Source of the DNA: Candidatus Methanomethylophilaceae archaeon
Lineage (GTDB): Archaea; Thermoplasmatota; Thermoplasmata; Methanomassiliicoccales; Methanomethylophilaceae
Assembly: GCA_017395275.1 (NCBI GenBank)
Contig: JAFPVN010000215.1
Coordinates: forward strand, 1 to 6,619
DNA length: 6,619 nucleotides
Direction: 5' to 3'
The notes under the pieces are model-generated. The model was not told the origin of the DNA. It saw nothing but the letters and a program-made list of their open reading frames with translations, and made no database searches. How positions within the stretch are numbered: the stretch's first letter is position 1; each line of letters starts with the position of its first letter. Shown here in pieces: positions 1-5,326 of the stretch. Both the position numbers and the translations under genes were made by a program.

Positions 1-274
1 CGACGGATTCCATTTCCCGGAGGGGAACGATTTACGTATCCTCAGACGGAGACTGGGCGGACGCACCTGCCTCCTGGGAGGAATCGATATCATACCTACC
101 CTCCTGAACGGCCCCGCTGACCGCATCGGGGAAGAGACACTGGACTGCCTCCGCACGTTCTCCGGTTGCAGCTACGTGTTCATGCCCTCATGCTCCCTGC
201 ACAGGGGCGTCCCCCTGGAGAACGTGAGGGCGATGTGCGGTGCCGTCCGCAGATACGACTCGAAAATCCATTAA
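1..274 (+). CDS. UroD/methylcobamide methyltransferase-family protein, C-terminal part (5' end outside window)
   Basis: An open frame runs from base 2 to a TAA at 272-274 and gives 90 residues with no start in view. Three features mark it as the C-terminus of the UroD superfamily (uroporphyrinogen decarboxylase and MtaA/MtbA-type methylcobamide:coenzyme M methyltransferases). LLGGID (24-29) is the conserved glycine-rich strand. It is followed by a T-E/D-V-like helix. Then SGCSYVFMPSCSL (54-66) and VPLENVRAM (70-78) match the family's closing 'Gly...GC...TP.EN..A' segment. Cys64 sits where the third zinc ligand of MtaA/MtbA lies; the other ligands are outside the window. It aligns with the C-terminus of the complete UroD-family protein at 1370 (GGID, SCS-Leu/Ile), so the two are paralogs. 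The radical SAM gene follows after 55 bp on the same strand, which suggests one operon. Decarboxylase versus methyltransferase activity cannot be decided from this fragment. Confidence 0.8.
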   Translation, partial: DGFHFPEGNDLRILRRRLGGRTCLLGGIDIIPTLLNGPADRIGEETLDCLRTFSGCSYVFMPSCSLHRGVPLENVRAMCGAVRRYDSKIH

Positions 275-329
275 TCGCTTCTAGACTAAAACGATAAGTA
301 CCGACAACCACATCCGCACCCGTGGAACA

Positions 330-1373
330 ATGACCGGTATCAGGGACATCATAGACAGGTGCAGGGAGAAGGCGCTCCGCTGCGAGGATCTGACGAGGGA
401 CGAGTTCGTCGCGCTTCTGTCCATAGACCCCGACAGCCCCGACTGCGACTATCTCGGCGAGACCGCTAGGTCCGTCAAGGAGCACTATTCCGGGAACGTC
501 ACCCGTCTCGGTACCTCCATCGGCCTGGACCTCCGCCCCTGCAGGATGAGCTGCGACTTCTGCTCGCTGGGGGAGAAGGTGGGCCTCATCACGAAGGAGT
601 ACGAGATATCCGACGATACCGCCGTCCAGCTGATCACCGACCTCAGAAAGAGGGGATTCTACCAGTTCACCCTCCGCACCACCGAGTTCTATCCCATAGA
701 GAGGCTGGTCAGCCTTGCGAAGAGGATCAGATCGGAGCTCGGATACGGGTTCGCGCTCTCGGGGAACACCGGGGAGCTCACCCCGGAGAAGGCCAGAATG
801 CTCAAGGATGCGGGAATCAACGCGGTTTATCACGCCGTCAGGCTCAGGGAGGGCATCGACACGCCGCTCTCGGTGGAGACCCGCTCTACGACGATCCGCA
901 ACGCCAAGGACGCCGGACTGAGGGTATCCTCGGGGATAGACCCCATAGGCGTGGACCACACCCCCGAGGAAATCGCGGACCTCTTCCTCCTCTACTACAA
1001 GCTCAACGTCGACGGGATGTGCATAATGCGCCGTATCAATGTGCCAGGCACCAAATACGAGGGTATGCCCGAGGTCTCGGACCGCAGACTCGCGCAGATC
1101 GTCGCAGTCGCCCGCCTGGCATGCGGGAACAGATGGACCATCGCCATCCACCCCGCCGTGAAGCAGGGTCTGCTGTGGGGATGCGACCACATATCCGTCG
1201 AGACCGGCGCGAACCCCAGGGACAACAACATCGACATGCTCAGATGGTCGCTCTTCGACCACGACACCGCCCTCAGGATGATGGAGGACGCCGGATGCGT
1301 CTTCGGGGACAACCCGTTCGAGATGAGGGAGGACGAGAGGACGCAGCACATCAAGGACCATCTGCTAGCATGA
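330..1373 (+). CDS. Radical SAM enzyme, BioB/PylB-like (substrate unknown)
   Basis: This is a 347-residue cytoplasmic enzyme. Cys71-x3-Cys75-x2-Cys78 (CRMSCDFC) is the canonical radical SAM cluster-binding motif, so it should bind a [4Fe-4S] cluster and cleave S-adenosylmethionine to a 5'-deoxyadenosyl radical. The rest resembles the biotin synthase/PylB/HydE group: a TIM-barrel segment with FALSGNTGEL (141-150), the AGINAVYHAVRL strand (161-172), VETRSTTIRNAKDAGLRVSSGIDPIG (182-207; the usual 'T...R..T+..A...G+..+SG...G'), NVPGTKYEG (237-245), and a C-terminal BATS-like part ending in ETGANPRDN (291-299). Only the three motif cysteines look like cluster ligands; no BioB-type second cluster can be assigned. 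The ATG at 330 has only a weak ribosome site (GTGGA, 322-326). A/T-rich bases 286-300 could be a weak promoter, but co-transcription with the upstream UroD gene is as likely. The stop overlaps the next start (ATGA), so the two are translationally coupled. It is not a confident BioB: no other biotin genes are near. Pyrrolysine genes are also absent, which argues against PylB itself. Confidence 0.85.
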   Translation: MTGIRDIIDRCREKALRCEDLTRDEFVALLSIDPDSPDCDYLGETARSVKEHYSGNVTRLGTSIGLDLRPCRMSCDFCSLGEKVGLITKEYEISDDTAVQLITDLRKRGFYQFTLRTTEFYPIERLVSLAKRIRSELGYGFALSGNTGELTPEKARMLKDAGINAVYHAVRLREGIDTPLSVETRSTTIRNAKDAGLRVSSGIDPIGVDHTPEEIADLFLLYYKLNVDGMCIMRRINVPGTKYEGMPEVSDRRLAQIVAVARLACGNRWTIAIHPAVKQGLLWGCDHISVETGANPRDNNIDMLRWSLFDHDTALRMMEDAGCVFGDNPFEMREDERTQHIKDHLLA

Positions 1374-2404
1374 GCCGGACGGATTTCCTGAACTGCGTCT
1401 CCATGCTCCCCCACGACGGCGTGCCGTCGTTCATGTTCGACACCTCGTTCGGGACGGGATTCGCGGGATACAGAGTATCGGAGGTCTACGGCAACGGATT
1501 CGACGGCGAGAAATCCGCCAGATCCATCGTGGCCGGCAGGAGGTACCTCGGGCACGATGCGGTCCCGGGATCTATGATAAGCATGGACACCCGCGAACTG
1601 GGTGCCGAGATCAGGCTGTTCGACGACCGTCCGGCCATGCTGACCAAGTGCGCGTTCGATGACCCTGCAGCCCTGTACGGCCACACCCCGGCCGAAATGG
1701 AATGCGGAACCGTCGACCAGATCATCCGCTCGACCAACCTGGTGAAGGAGATGGATCCGGATGCTGTCGTGGCATCGTACGTACCGTCGCCCTTCCTGTT
1801 CTCCGCGGTGCTGAGGGGGCTCGAACCCCTGCTGATGGACCTGATGAACGAGAGGGATTATGTGAAGGACCTGATGGGATTCACGACCGAATGCTGCAGG
1901 ATCATCGCCGAGAGGCACATCGCGGAGACGGAGTCCGAGTGCTCCGTCATACCGGGGGCGTACGACAACGTCGACCTCGTGGGGATGGAGGATCTCAGGG
2001 CGGTCTGCCTGCCGGCACTGAAGGAGATCTACGGAGTGATGTCCGAAGGTTCGCGCCCGGTCATCCTGCACCCCCATGGGACCCTGACGGAGGGCGATGG
2101 GATCGAGACTCTGAACGACTTCATGGATATCGGCTTCGAATGCATCTACTACGGCGAGAACTGCGACCACAGGAGGATGTGCCAGCTCACCGAAGGGAAG
2201 GTGTCGGTGATGGGCGGGATCGATACCGCGAAGACCATCTTCCTGGGTTCCGATGATACCGTCAGGAAGGACACCGGGGATGTGCTCGATGCCACGGACG
2301 GATACGATTTCATCTACTCCTGCTCCTGCTCCATAGACCGCAATCTGGATGCAGGGAAGCTTAAGATCATGATGGACACGGTCAGATCCCATACAACGCC
2401 CTGA
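1370..2404 (+). CDS. UroD-fold protein, methylcobamide:CoM methyltransferase-like, with altered zinc motif
   Basis: A full-length 344-residue member of the UroD/methyltransferase superfamily (MtaA/MtbA are about 340). The start is the ATG that overlaps the radical SAM stop; the family N-terminus 'G.PSF.FD.SFG..FAGYRVSEVY' begins soon after, so longer upstream starts are unnecessary. Landmarks are FGTGFAGY (27-34), LGHDAVPG (60-67), the substrate-pocket segment VPSPFLFSAVLRG (138-150), ILHPHG (232-237), GGID (282-285) and SCSCSI (317-322). MtaA/MtbA-type enzymes bind the zinc that activates coenzyme M thiol through H-x-C plus a late Cys. Here the first motif is His234-Pro-His236, and Cys320 (or Cys318) provides the late Cys. 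Zinc could still be bound as His/His/Cys, or the protein may act on another substrate. No corrinoid-protein or MtaB/MtbB-type partner gene is in the window. Coupling to the radical SAM gene suggests a joint pathway. It is not a housekeeping HemE on present evidence. Confidence 0.85.
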   Translation: MSRTDFLNCVSMLPHDGVPSFMFDTSFGTGFAGYRVSEVYGNGFDGEKSARSIVAGRRYLGHDAVPGSMISMDTRELGAEIRLFDDRPAMLTKCAFDDPAALYGHTPAEMECGTVDQIIRSTNLVKEMDPDAVVASYVPSPFLFSAVLRGLEPLLMDLMNERDYVKDLMGFTTECCRIIAERHIAETESECSVIPGAYDNVDLVGMEDLRAVCLPALKEIYGVMSEGSRPVILHPHGTLTEGDGIETLNDFMDIGFECIYYGENCDHRRMCQLTEGKVSVMGGIDTAKTIFLGSDDTVRKDTGDVLDATDGYDFIYSCSCSIDRNLDAGKLKIMMDTVRSHTTP

Positions 2405-2448
2405 TGCGCCCCTACTCGTTGATCCTCTTCTGTCACACGGAACACATG

Positions 2449-2471
2449 CCGCGCAGCCGCCATCTGTGCGG
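2449..2471 (+). terminator. Possible hairpin at end of UroD/radical SAM operon
   Basis: CCGCGCAG (2449-2456) pairs with CTGTGCGG (2464-2471) around a 7-nt loop. This gives an 8-bp stem with one G-U wobble, starting 45 nt after the stop of the second UroD-family gene. No strong T-run follows, although the stretch just after the stop is moderately T-rich (2418-2432). It may be a 3'-end structure that stabilises or ends the operon transcript. The assignment is tentative. Confidence 0.3.
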
Positions 2472-2555
2472 ACACTTACATGAATGTACCGCTATTTCTG
2501 AAAACTGAAAATCGTTCAAACAAAATGGATGTGCATCTGGAACATGTGATTTTAA

Positions 2556-2590
2556 CAATATTTTCGATAGAATATTGAACAATTGTTCAA
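2556..2590. promoter_or_regulatory. Overlapping dyads upstream of tetraspan gene A (candidate operator)
   Basis: TTGAACAATTGTTCAA (2575-2590) is a perfect 16-bp palindrome. It shares three bases with a second inverted repeat, CAATATT (2556-2562) and AATATTG (2571-2577), spaced by 8 bp. An extra half-site, GTTCAA, lies at 2514-2519. The block ends 27 bp before the TATA box at 2618, a position where an archaeal activator or repressor could act on TBP/TFB binding. The cognate regulator is not in the window and the motif is not one recognised here. Confidence 0.5.
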
Positions 2591-2617
2591 GTTGTGTGGT
2601 TTTGCTGTGGAATTGTA

Positions 2618-2625
2618 TTTATATG
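2618..2625 (+). promoter_or_regulatory. TATA box of tetraspan gene A
   Basis: TTTATATG lies in an AT-rich stretch upstream of the gene starting at 2687. With the usual archaeal spacing (box centre about 26-27 bp before the start site), transcription would begin near 2648 and give a leader of about 39 nt. This also rules out the long N-terminal extension from the in-frame GTG at 2594, because that codon lies upstream of the box. Confidence 0.6.
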
Positions 2626-2644
2626 TAGAAAAAAATTGAGTGGC

Positions 2645-2662
2645 AGTTGCTGGGATGCAACT
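2645..2662 (+). promoter_or_regulatory. Inverted repeat at the start of the gene A leader
   Basis: AGTTGC (2645-2650) and GCAACT (2657-2662) form a 6-bp stem with a 6-nt loop. They sit at or just inside the predicted transcript 5' end (near 2648). The downstream paralog has an unrelated but similarly placed hairpin at 3325-3343. If transcription starts a few bases earlier than predicted, the mRNA would begin with this stem-loop. Confidence 0.35.
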
Positions 2663-2686
2663 TATCACACATTAATGGTGATTAGA

Positions 2687-3184
2687 ATGGATATGAAAAA
2701 AGATATGAACATAATGGGAATCATCGGTATCATCGGTGCCATCATCCTTGTTGTCGGTGTTTTCCTGACCTGGGGAACCCTCGATCTCGGATTCCTTGGA
2801 GAGGAGAAGCTCACTGGTATGGACTTCTTCAACAAAGCCGATGGAGTCCTCGAAGACACCAAGTACACCTTTGTGCCCCTCGTCGCTCTGATTTGCGGAA
2901 TAATCTCGCTCGTTCTCATGATCGTCCCCACCTTCATGAACACTGAGAAGTTCCAGACTATCAACAACATCCTTGGTATCGTCGCGCTCGTTCTCGCAGC
3001 CGTCGTTATCATCTTCGGAATCCTGTTCGCTACTCAGTCCTTCGAGTACCTGAATGTCAGCCACAAGTTCACCTACTACTACAAGCTCGGCATCGGATAC
3101 TGGCTGACCCTGATCGGTGCGATCATCACCTTCGTCGGTGGAATCATGCCGATCCTCAAGAACAAGGGAATCATCAAGTTCTGA
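2687..3184 (+). CDS. Small four-helix membrane protein (paralog A)
   Basis: No named family is recognised. The start at 2687 (165 residues, MDMKKDMN...) is preferred because GGTGAT at 2677-2682 matches the anti-SD sequence and leaves 6 nt between GGTG and this ATG. The same TTAGAAT/ATGG context precedes the paralog at 3360. An ATG at 2675 lies before the ribosome site and is unlikely. Four hydrophobic helices are seen at about 9-29, 61-81, 92-115 and 134-156. Between helices 1 and 2 is an extramembrane loop with LTGMDFF (42-48), and YTF (60-62) opens helix 2. Helix 4 carries IGYWLTLIGAI (136-146). There is no signal peptide apart from helix 1, and the protein ends a few basic residues after helix 4. 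It has its own promoter and a probable terminator. Codons are richer in A/T-ending forms (GGT, GGA, CTT, GTT, GCT) than in neighbouring genes, which may mean high expression or a different origin. Its function is unknown; a membrane structural or envelope-associated role is only a guess. Confidence 0.75.
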   Translation: MDMKKDMNIMGIIGIIGAIILVVGVFLTWGTLDLGFLGEEKLTGMDFFNKADGVLEDTKYTFVPLVALICGIISLVLMIVPTFMNTEKFQTINNILGIVALVLAAVVIIFGILFATQSFEYLNVSHKFTYYYKLGIGYWLTLIGAIITFVGGIMPILKNKGIIKF

Positions 3185-3192
3185 ATCTAAAC

Positions 3193-3225
3193 GGGGGCTC
3201 TGCCCCTATCTTAATCTTTATTCTT
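3193..3225 (+). terminator. Hairpin plus T-rich terminator after tetraspan gene A
   Basis: GGGGC (3194-3198) pairs with GCCCC (3202-3206) around a TCT loop; one further G-T pair (3193/3207) is possible. The hairpin begins 9 nt after the stop and is followed by a T-rich stretch (TCTTAATCTTTATTCTT, 3209-3225). This fits transcription termination between the two membrane-protein genes and supports their being separate units. Confidence 0.55.
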
Positions 3226-3249
3226 CAGCTTTCCAAAAAGTCATTATGC

Positions 3250-3284
3250 GTCCTTCGGTGCATATTCCGTTTGAAGTCCTTCGG
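3250..3284. repeat. Direct repeat GTCCTTCGG upstream of the gene B promoter
   Basis: The 9-mer GTCCTTCGG occurs at 3250-3258 and 3276-3284, a 26-bp period. The second copy ends 7 bp before the TATA box of the downstream gene. The position is compatible with a two-site regulator element, but two copies of a 9-mer are weak evidence. Confidence 0.3.
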
Positions 3285-3290
3285 CAACCG

Positions 3291-3299
3291 CTTATATAG
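3291..3299 (+). promoter_or_regulatory. TATA box of tetraspan gene B
   Basis: CTTATATAG is a good archaeal TATA element. Standard spacing puts the start site near 3321, which gives a leader of about 39 nt, the same length as predicted for paralog A. Confidence 0.65.
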
Positions 3300-3324
3300 G
3301 ACCATTCGATTCTGAACATAGGAA

Positions 3325-3343
3325 CATGCGATCCCATCGCATG
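3325..3343 (+). promoter_or_regulatory. Perfect 8-bp hairpin in the gene B leader
   Basis: CATGCGAT (3325-3332) and ATCGCATG (3336-3343) form a perfect 8-bp stem with a CCC loop. It lies between the predicted start site (near 3321) and the ribosome site (GGAAGGT, 3347-3353). At the RNA level it would be a stable 5'-terminal stem-loop that leaves the ribosome site free, compatible with mRNA protection. At the DNA level it could be an operator just downstream of the start site. Confidence 0.5.
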
Positions 3344-3359
3344 AACGGAAGGTTAGAAT

Positions 3360-3998
3360 ATGGAAGACTTTTCAACAGGAAGAGGGGCCCTGTCCGTATG
3401 GGCGATAGTCGCCATCATCGGGGGATTCCTCGCAATCATCTCCCTGTGGCTGGCCACCACCAAGATCGGCGGCCTGGACGCGCCCATCACCGGATGGGAC
3501 TTCCTCACGAGCAAGTTCAACGGGGAGCACGTCGATGACGCGTACACGTTCTGGAGGTTCATGCCCTTCATCGCCGCCATCGCCGGCGTCGGCGTAGTGG
3601 TGTTCACCGCTCTGCCCGCATTCGGCGTAGGCAGCCCCAGCATGAAGGTCGTCGGCATGATCTTCGGCATCGTGGTGCTCGTCCTCAGCCTGCTCATCAT
3701 CTTCTGCACCGCAGGAAAGCTCGGATTCGAAGGCGACACCGACGGATTCAAGTTCCACAGGCAGATTGGAGCATACCTCACCCTGTACGGCGGAATCATG
3801 GCCGCAGGCGCAGGATTCTACGACTGGTTCTCATCCAAGCCCAAGACCGAGAAGGTCAAGGCGCCGAAGGAGGAGGCCGTCGCTGACGATGAGCCCGCAG
3901 AGGCCGAGGATACCGCCGAGGCACCCGCTGAGGAAGCACCCGCAGCGGCTGAAGAGGCGGCCGAACCTGCCGAGGAAGAGAGGAAGACCGCAGCCTGA
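3360..3998 (+). CDS. Four-helix membrane protein with Ala/Glu/Pro-rich tail (paralog B)
   Basis: A 212-residue protein. The ATG at 3360 is 6 nt after the AGGT of the ribosome site. Hydrophobic helices lie at about 11-31, 66-86, 97-117 and 134-154. It is a paralog of the protein at 2687: both have a loop motif ITGWDFL / LTGMDFF, a YTF before helix 2, a Pro after helix 2 (LPAF / VPTF), GIVxLVL in helix 3, and IGxYLTL / IGYWLTL in helix 4. Unlike A, it continues past helix 4 with a Lys-rich stretch (160-170) and then a low-complexity acidic tail of Ala, Glu and Pro (about 171-207). With four helices both ends should be on the same side, probably the cytoplasm. Codon use is GC-rich, like the rest of the window. 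It ends 13 bp before the converging transporter gene; the T-rich + strand at 4018-4041 may end its transcript. No known family or function is recognised. Confidence 0.8.
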   Translation: MEDFSTGRGALSVWAIVAIIGGFLAIISLWLATTKIGGLDAPITGWDFLTSKFNGEHVDDAYTFWRFMPFIAAIAGVGVVVFTALPAFGVGSPSMKVVGMIFGIVVLVLSLLIIFCTAGKLGFEGDTDGFKFHRQIGAYLTLYGGIMAAGAGFYDWFSSKPKTEKVKAPKEEAVADDEPAEAEDTAEAPAEEAPAAAEEAAEPAEEERKTAA

Positions 3999-4011
3999 AC
4001 GCTGCGCCCAC

Positions 4012-4944
4012 TCAAACCTTTTCCTTCAACTTTTCCCTTCTGCGTTCCCTAAGTACGACGCGCAGCCTGCCGCTCTCAAGATTGAGCAGCATTATCGAGA
4101 ACAGGATCATCAGGATTCCCAGAAGGCTGATGGCGGTGACCTCCTCCCCGTATACAATGAACCCCGCGATGGTGGCCACCATCGGTTCGATGAAGGCGAT
4201 GACGGACGCCACTCCCGCATCCAGTCCCCTGAGCCCCTCGGTGTACAGGAAGTAGGGTATCAGCGTGATCAGGATGCCCAGACCGAGCATGTACCATATG
4301 GCCCCATCCACCTCCGCGGCCACCTCGACGATATGCCACGGGGCGCAGAACGGAAGAAGAGCCAGACCGGCCACGAGGAAGGTGTAGAACGTCACGGTGA
4401 AGGCATGGTACTTCTTCAGGGCGAACTTCCCGAAGATGGTGTACAGCGAGTATCCGAATCCGGATCCGATACCCATGGCGAAGCCGAGCATGTTGAATCC
4501 CCCGGACCCGATGATTCCGGCGGTGAGCACGCATCCGAGGAACGCGAACATCAGCGCGGCCACCTTCCTGGCGGTGAGCCTCTCGTGGAACAGGATCACC
4601 GAGAATATCAACACGAAGCACGGCGCGGTGTACAGGAGCACGGCGGTCATCGACAGGGAGACCAGCTGCGCGGTCTGGAAGTAGAGCACGTTGAACAGTA
4701 CGATGCTGCAGACGCCCGTGCCGAAGAACATCCACAGGTCCTTCAGCTCTATCCTCAGATAGTCCCTGTGCGTCACCAACAGTATGGCCGCCACCCCTAT
4801 CGCGGTGATTAGACACCTGGTCTCGGTGACCTGGAAGGAATCCAGTCCGGCGTCGTTCAGGGCGCGTGAGAAAAGGCCTATGACACCCCACAGGGCACCG
4901 GCCACCACGATCATAATCACCGAACGGAAACGCGCATCCGCCAT
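4012..4944 (-). CDS. EamA/DMT-superfamily transporter
   Basis: A 310-residue integral membrane protein with ten predicted helices in two EamA repeats, the usual length and layout of the drug/metabolite transporter superfamily. First repeat: ALWGVIGLFSR (17-27), in the typical 'W G' helix 1, and LLYTAPCFVLIFSVILFHERLT (103-124), whose Pro and closing Glu-Arg are family hallmarks. Second repeat: GFGYSLYTIFGK (162-173) and EPMVATIAGFIVYGEEVT (253-270). A highly basic tail (293-309) follows helix 10 and is expected inside the cell. The open frame extends upstream to 5022, but the start at 4944 (MADARFRSV) is chosen because homologs begin helix 1 close to it and the AT-rich promoter at 4970-4980 lies upstream. 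With that promoter the leader would be only a few bases. The substrate cannot be assigned: such carriers export or import amino acids, nucleosides or other metabolites. Confidence 0.85.
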   Translation of the reverse strand: MADARFRSVIMIVVAGALWGVIGLFSRALNDAGLDSFQVTETRCLITAIGVAAILLVTHRDYLRIELKDLWMFFGTGVCSIVLFNVLYFQTAQLVSLSMTAVLLYTAPCFVLIFSVILFHERLTARKVAALMFAFLGCVLTAGIIGSGGFNMLGFAMGIGSGFGYSLYTIFGKFALKKYHAFTVTFYTFLVAGLALLPFCAPWHIVEVAAEVDGAIWYMLGLGILITLIPYFLYTEGLRGLDAGVASVIAFIEPMVATIAGFIVYGEEVTAISLLGILMILFSIMLLNLESGRLRVVLRERRREKLKEKV

Positions 4945-4969
4945 ACTATCATCCGAGCCATGGAATCCC

Positions 4970-4980
4970 TTTATAATATA
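4970..4980. promoter_or_regulatory. Shared bidirectional TATA region between the EamA transporter and PQ-loop genes
   Basis: TTTATAATATA is the only strong AT block in the gap between the divergent starts at 4944 (-) and 5021 (+). Read on the minus strand it contains TTATAAA, which places the transporter start site near 4950. On the plus strand it places a start site near 5000. One box serving both directions is a simple reading, but two overlapping boxes are possible. Confidence 0.5.
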
Positions 4981-5020
4981 GTATCCCGACACGTAAATAC
5001 GAGGAACGATTCCACCATTC

Positions 5021-5326
5021 ATGGTCTACGGATTGTTTGAGGTGCTGATGCTGCTCTGCTTCGCCGCGGCATGGCCGTTCTCCATCGTCAAGCAGTGGAG
5101 GACCCGCAGCTCCAAGGGTAAGAGCATCCTGTTCTCCTACATCATCATGGTAGGATACCTCTTCGGGATCGCCAACAAGGTCGTCAACGACGACATAAAC
5201 TATGTCCTCGCATTCTACATCCTCGACCTGTGCCTGGTGCTCATAGATACGGCTATCTACTACAGGAACACGATGTGCCAGCATGGTTCAGAAGGCGTCT
5301 ACGACCGACCGAAGGGACAGTCCTGA
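5021..5326 (+). CDS. Small PQ-loop/SemiSWEET-like three-helix membrane protein
   Basis: A 101-residue protein with three hydrophobic helices at about 3-24, 36-53 and 61-80. The pattern 'FEVLMLLCFAAAWPFSIVKQWR' (6-27), then SKGKS (31-35), then GYLFGIANKV (45-54), then FYILDLCLVLIDTAIYYRN (65-83) resembles the single triple-helix unit of PQ-loop/SemiSWEET proteins, with WPF where the Pro-containing kink usually sits. SemiSWEETs are dimeric sugar uniporters; many prokaryotic relatives have no known substrate, so transport is inferred. The ATG at 5021 gives helix 1 almost at once; a GAGG at 5001-5004 is rather far for a ribosome site. The gene's 3' end overlaps the end of the opposite-strand DUF3793 gene by 39 bp. 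The tail from 87 on is hydrophilic and lies mostly in that overlap, so it may be lineage-specific. Confidence 0.7.
   Translation: MVYGLFEVLMLLCFAAAWPFSIVKQWRTRSSKGKSILFSYIIMVGYLFGIANKVVNDDINYVLAFYILDLCLVLIDTAIYYRNTMCQHGSEGVYDRPKGQS

Noticed and set aside
995..2392. Long open frames opposite the radical SAM and UroD genes, including a 465-codon frame on the minus strand.
   Set aside because: They are shadows of GC-rich genes: the translation is rich in His, Arg, Asp, Gly and Val without recognisable motifs, while the plus-strand proteins match known families.
2477..2488. Small inverted repeat TACAT-GA-ATGTA and tandem CTGAAAA copies (2498-2511) downstream of the UroD gene.
   Set aside because: They are too short and simple to separate from chance in an AT-rich spacer.
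2594..2686. Upstream in-frame extension of membrane protein A from a GTG at 2594.
   Set aside because: It begins before the TATA box and predicted transcript start, and a good GGTGAT ribosome site serves the ATG at 2687.
3766..4812. A 348-codon plus-strand frame across the transporter gene.
   Set aside because: Its product is low-complexity Arg/Glu/His/Gln-rich and antisense to a clear EamA transporter with helices and hallmark motifs.
4945..5022. N-terminal extension of the EamA transporter to an ATG at 5022.
   Set aside because: It would read through the AT-rich promoter block and overlap the start of the divergent gene; family members begin close to the ATG at 4944.
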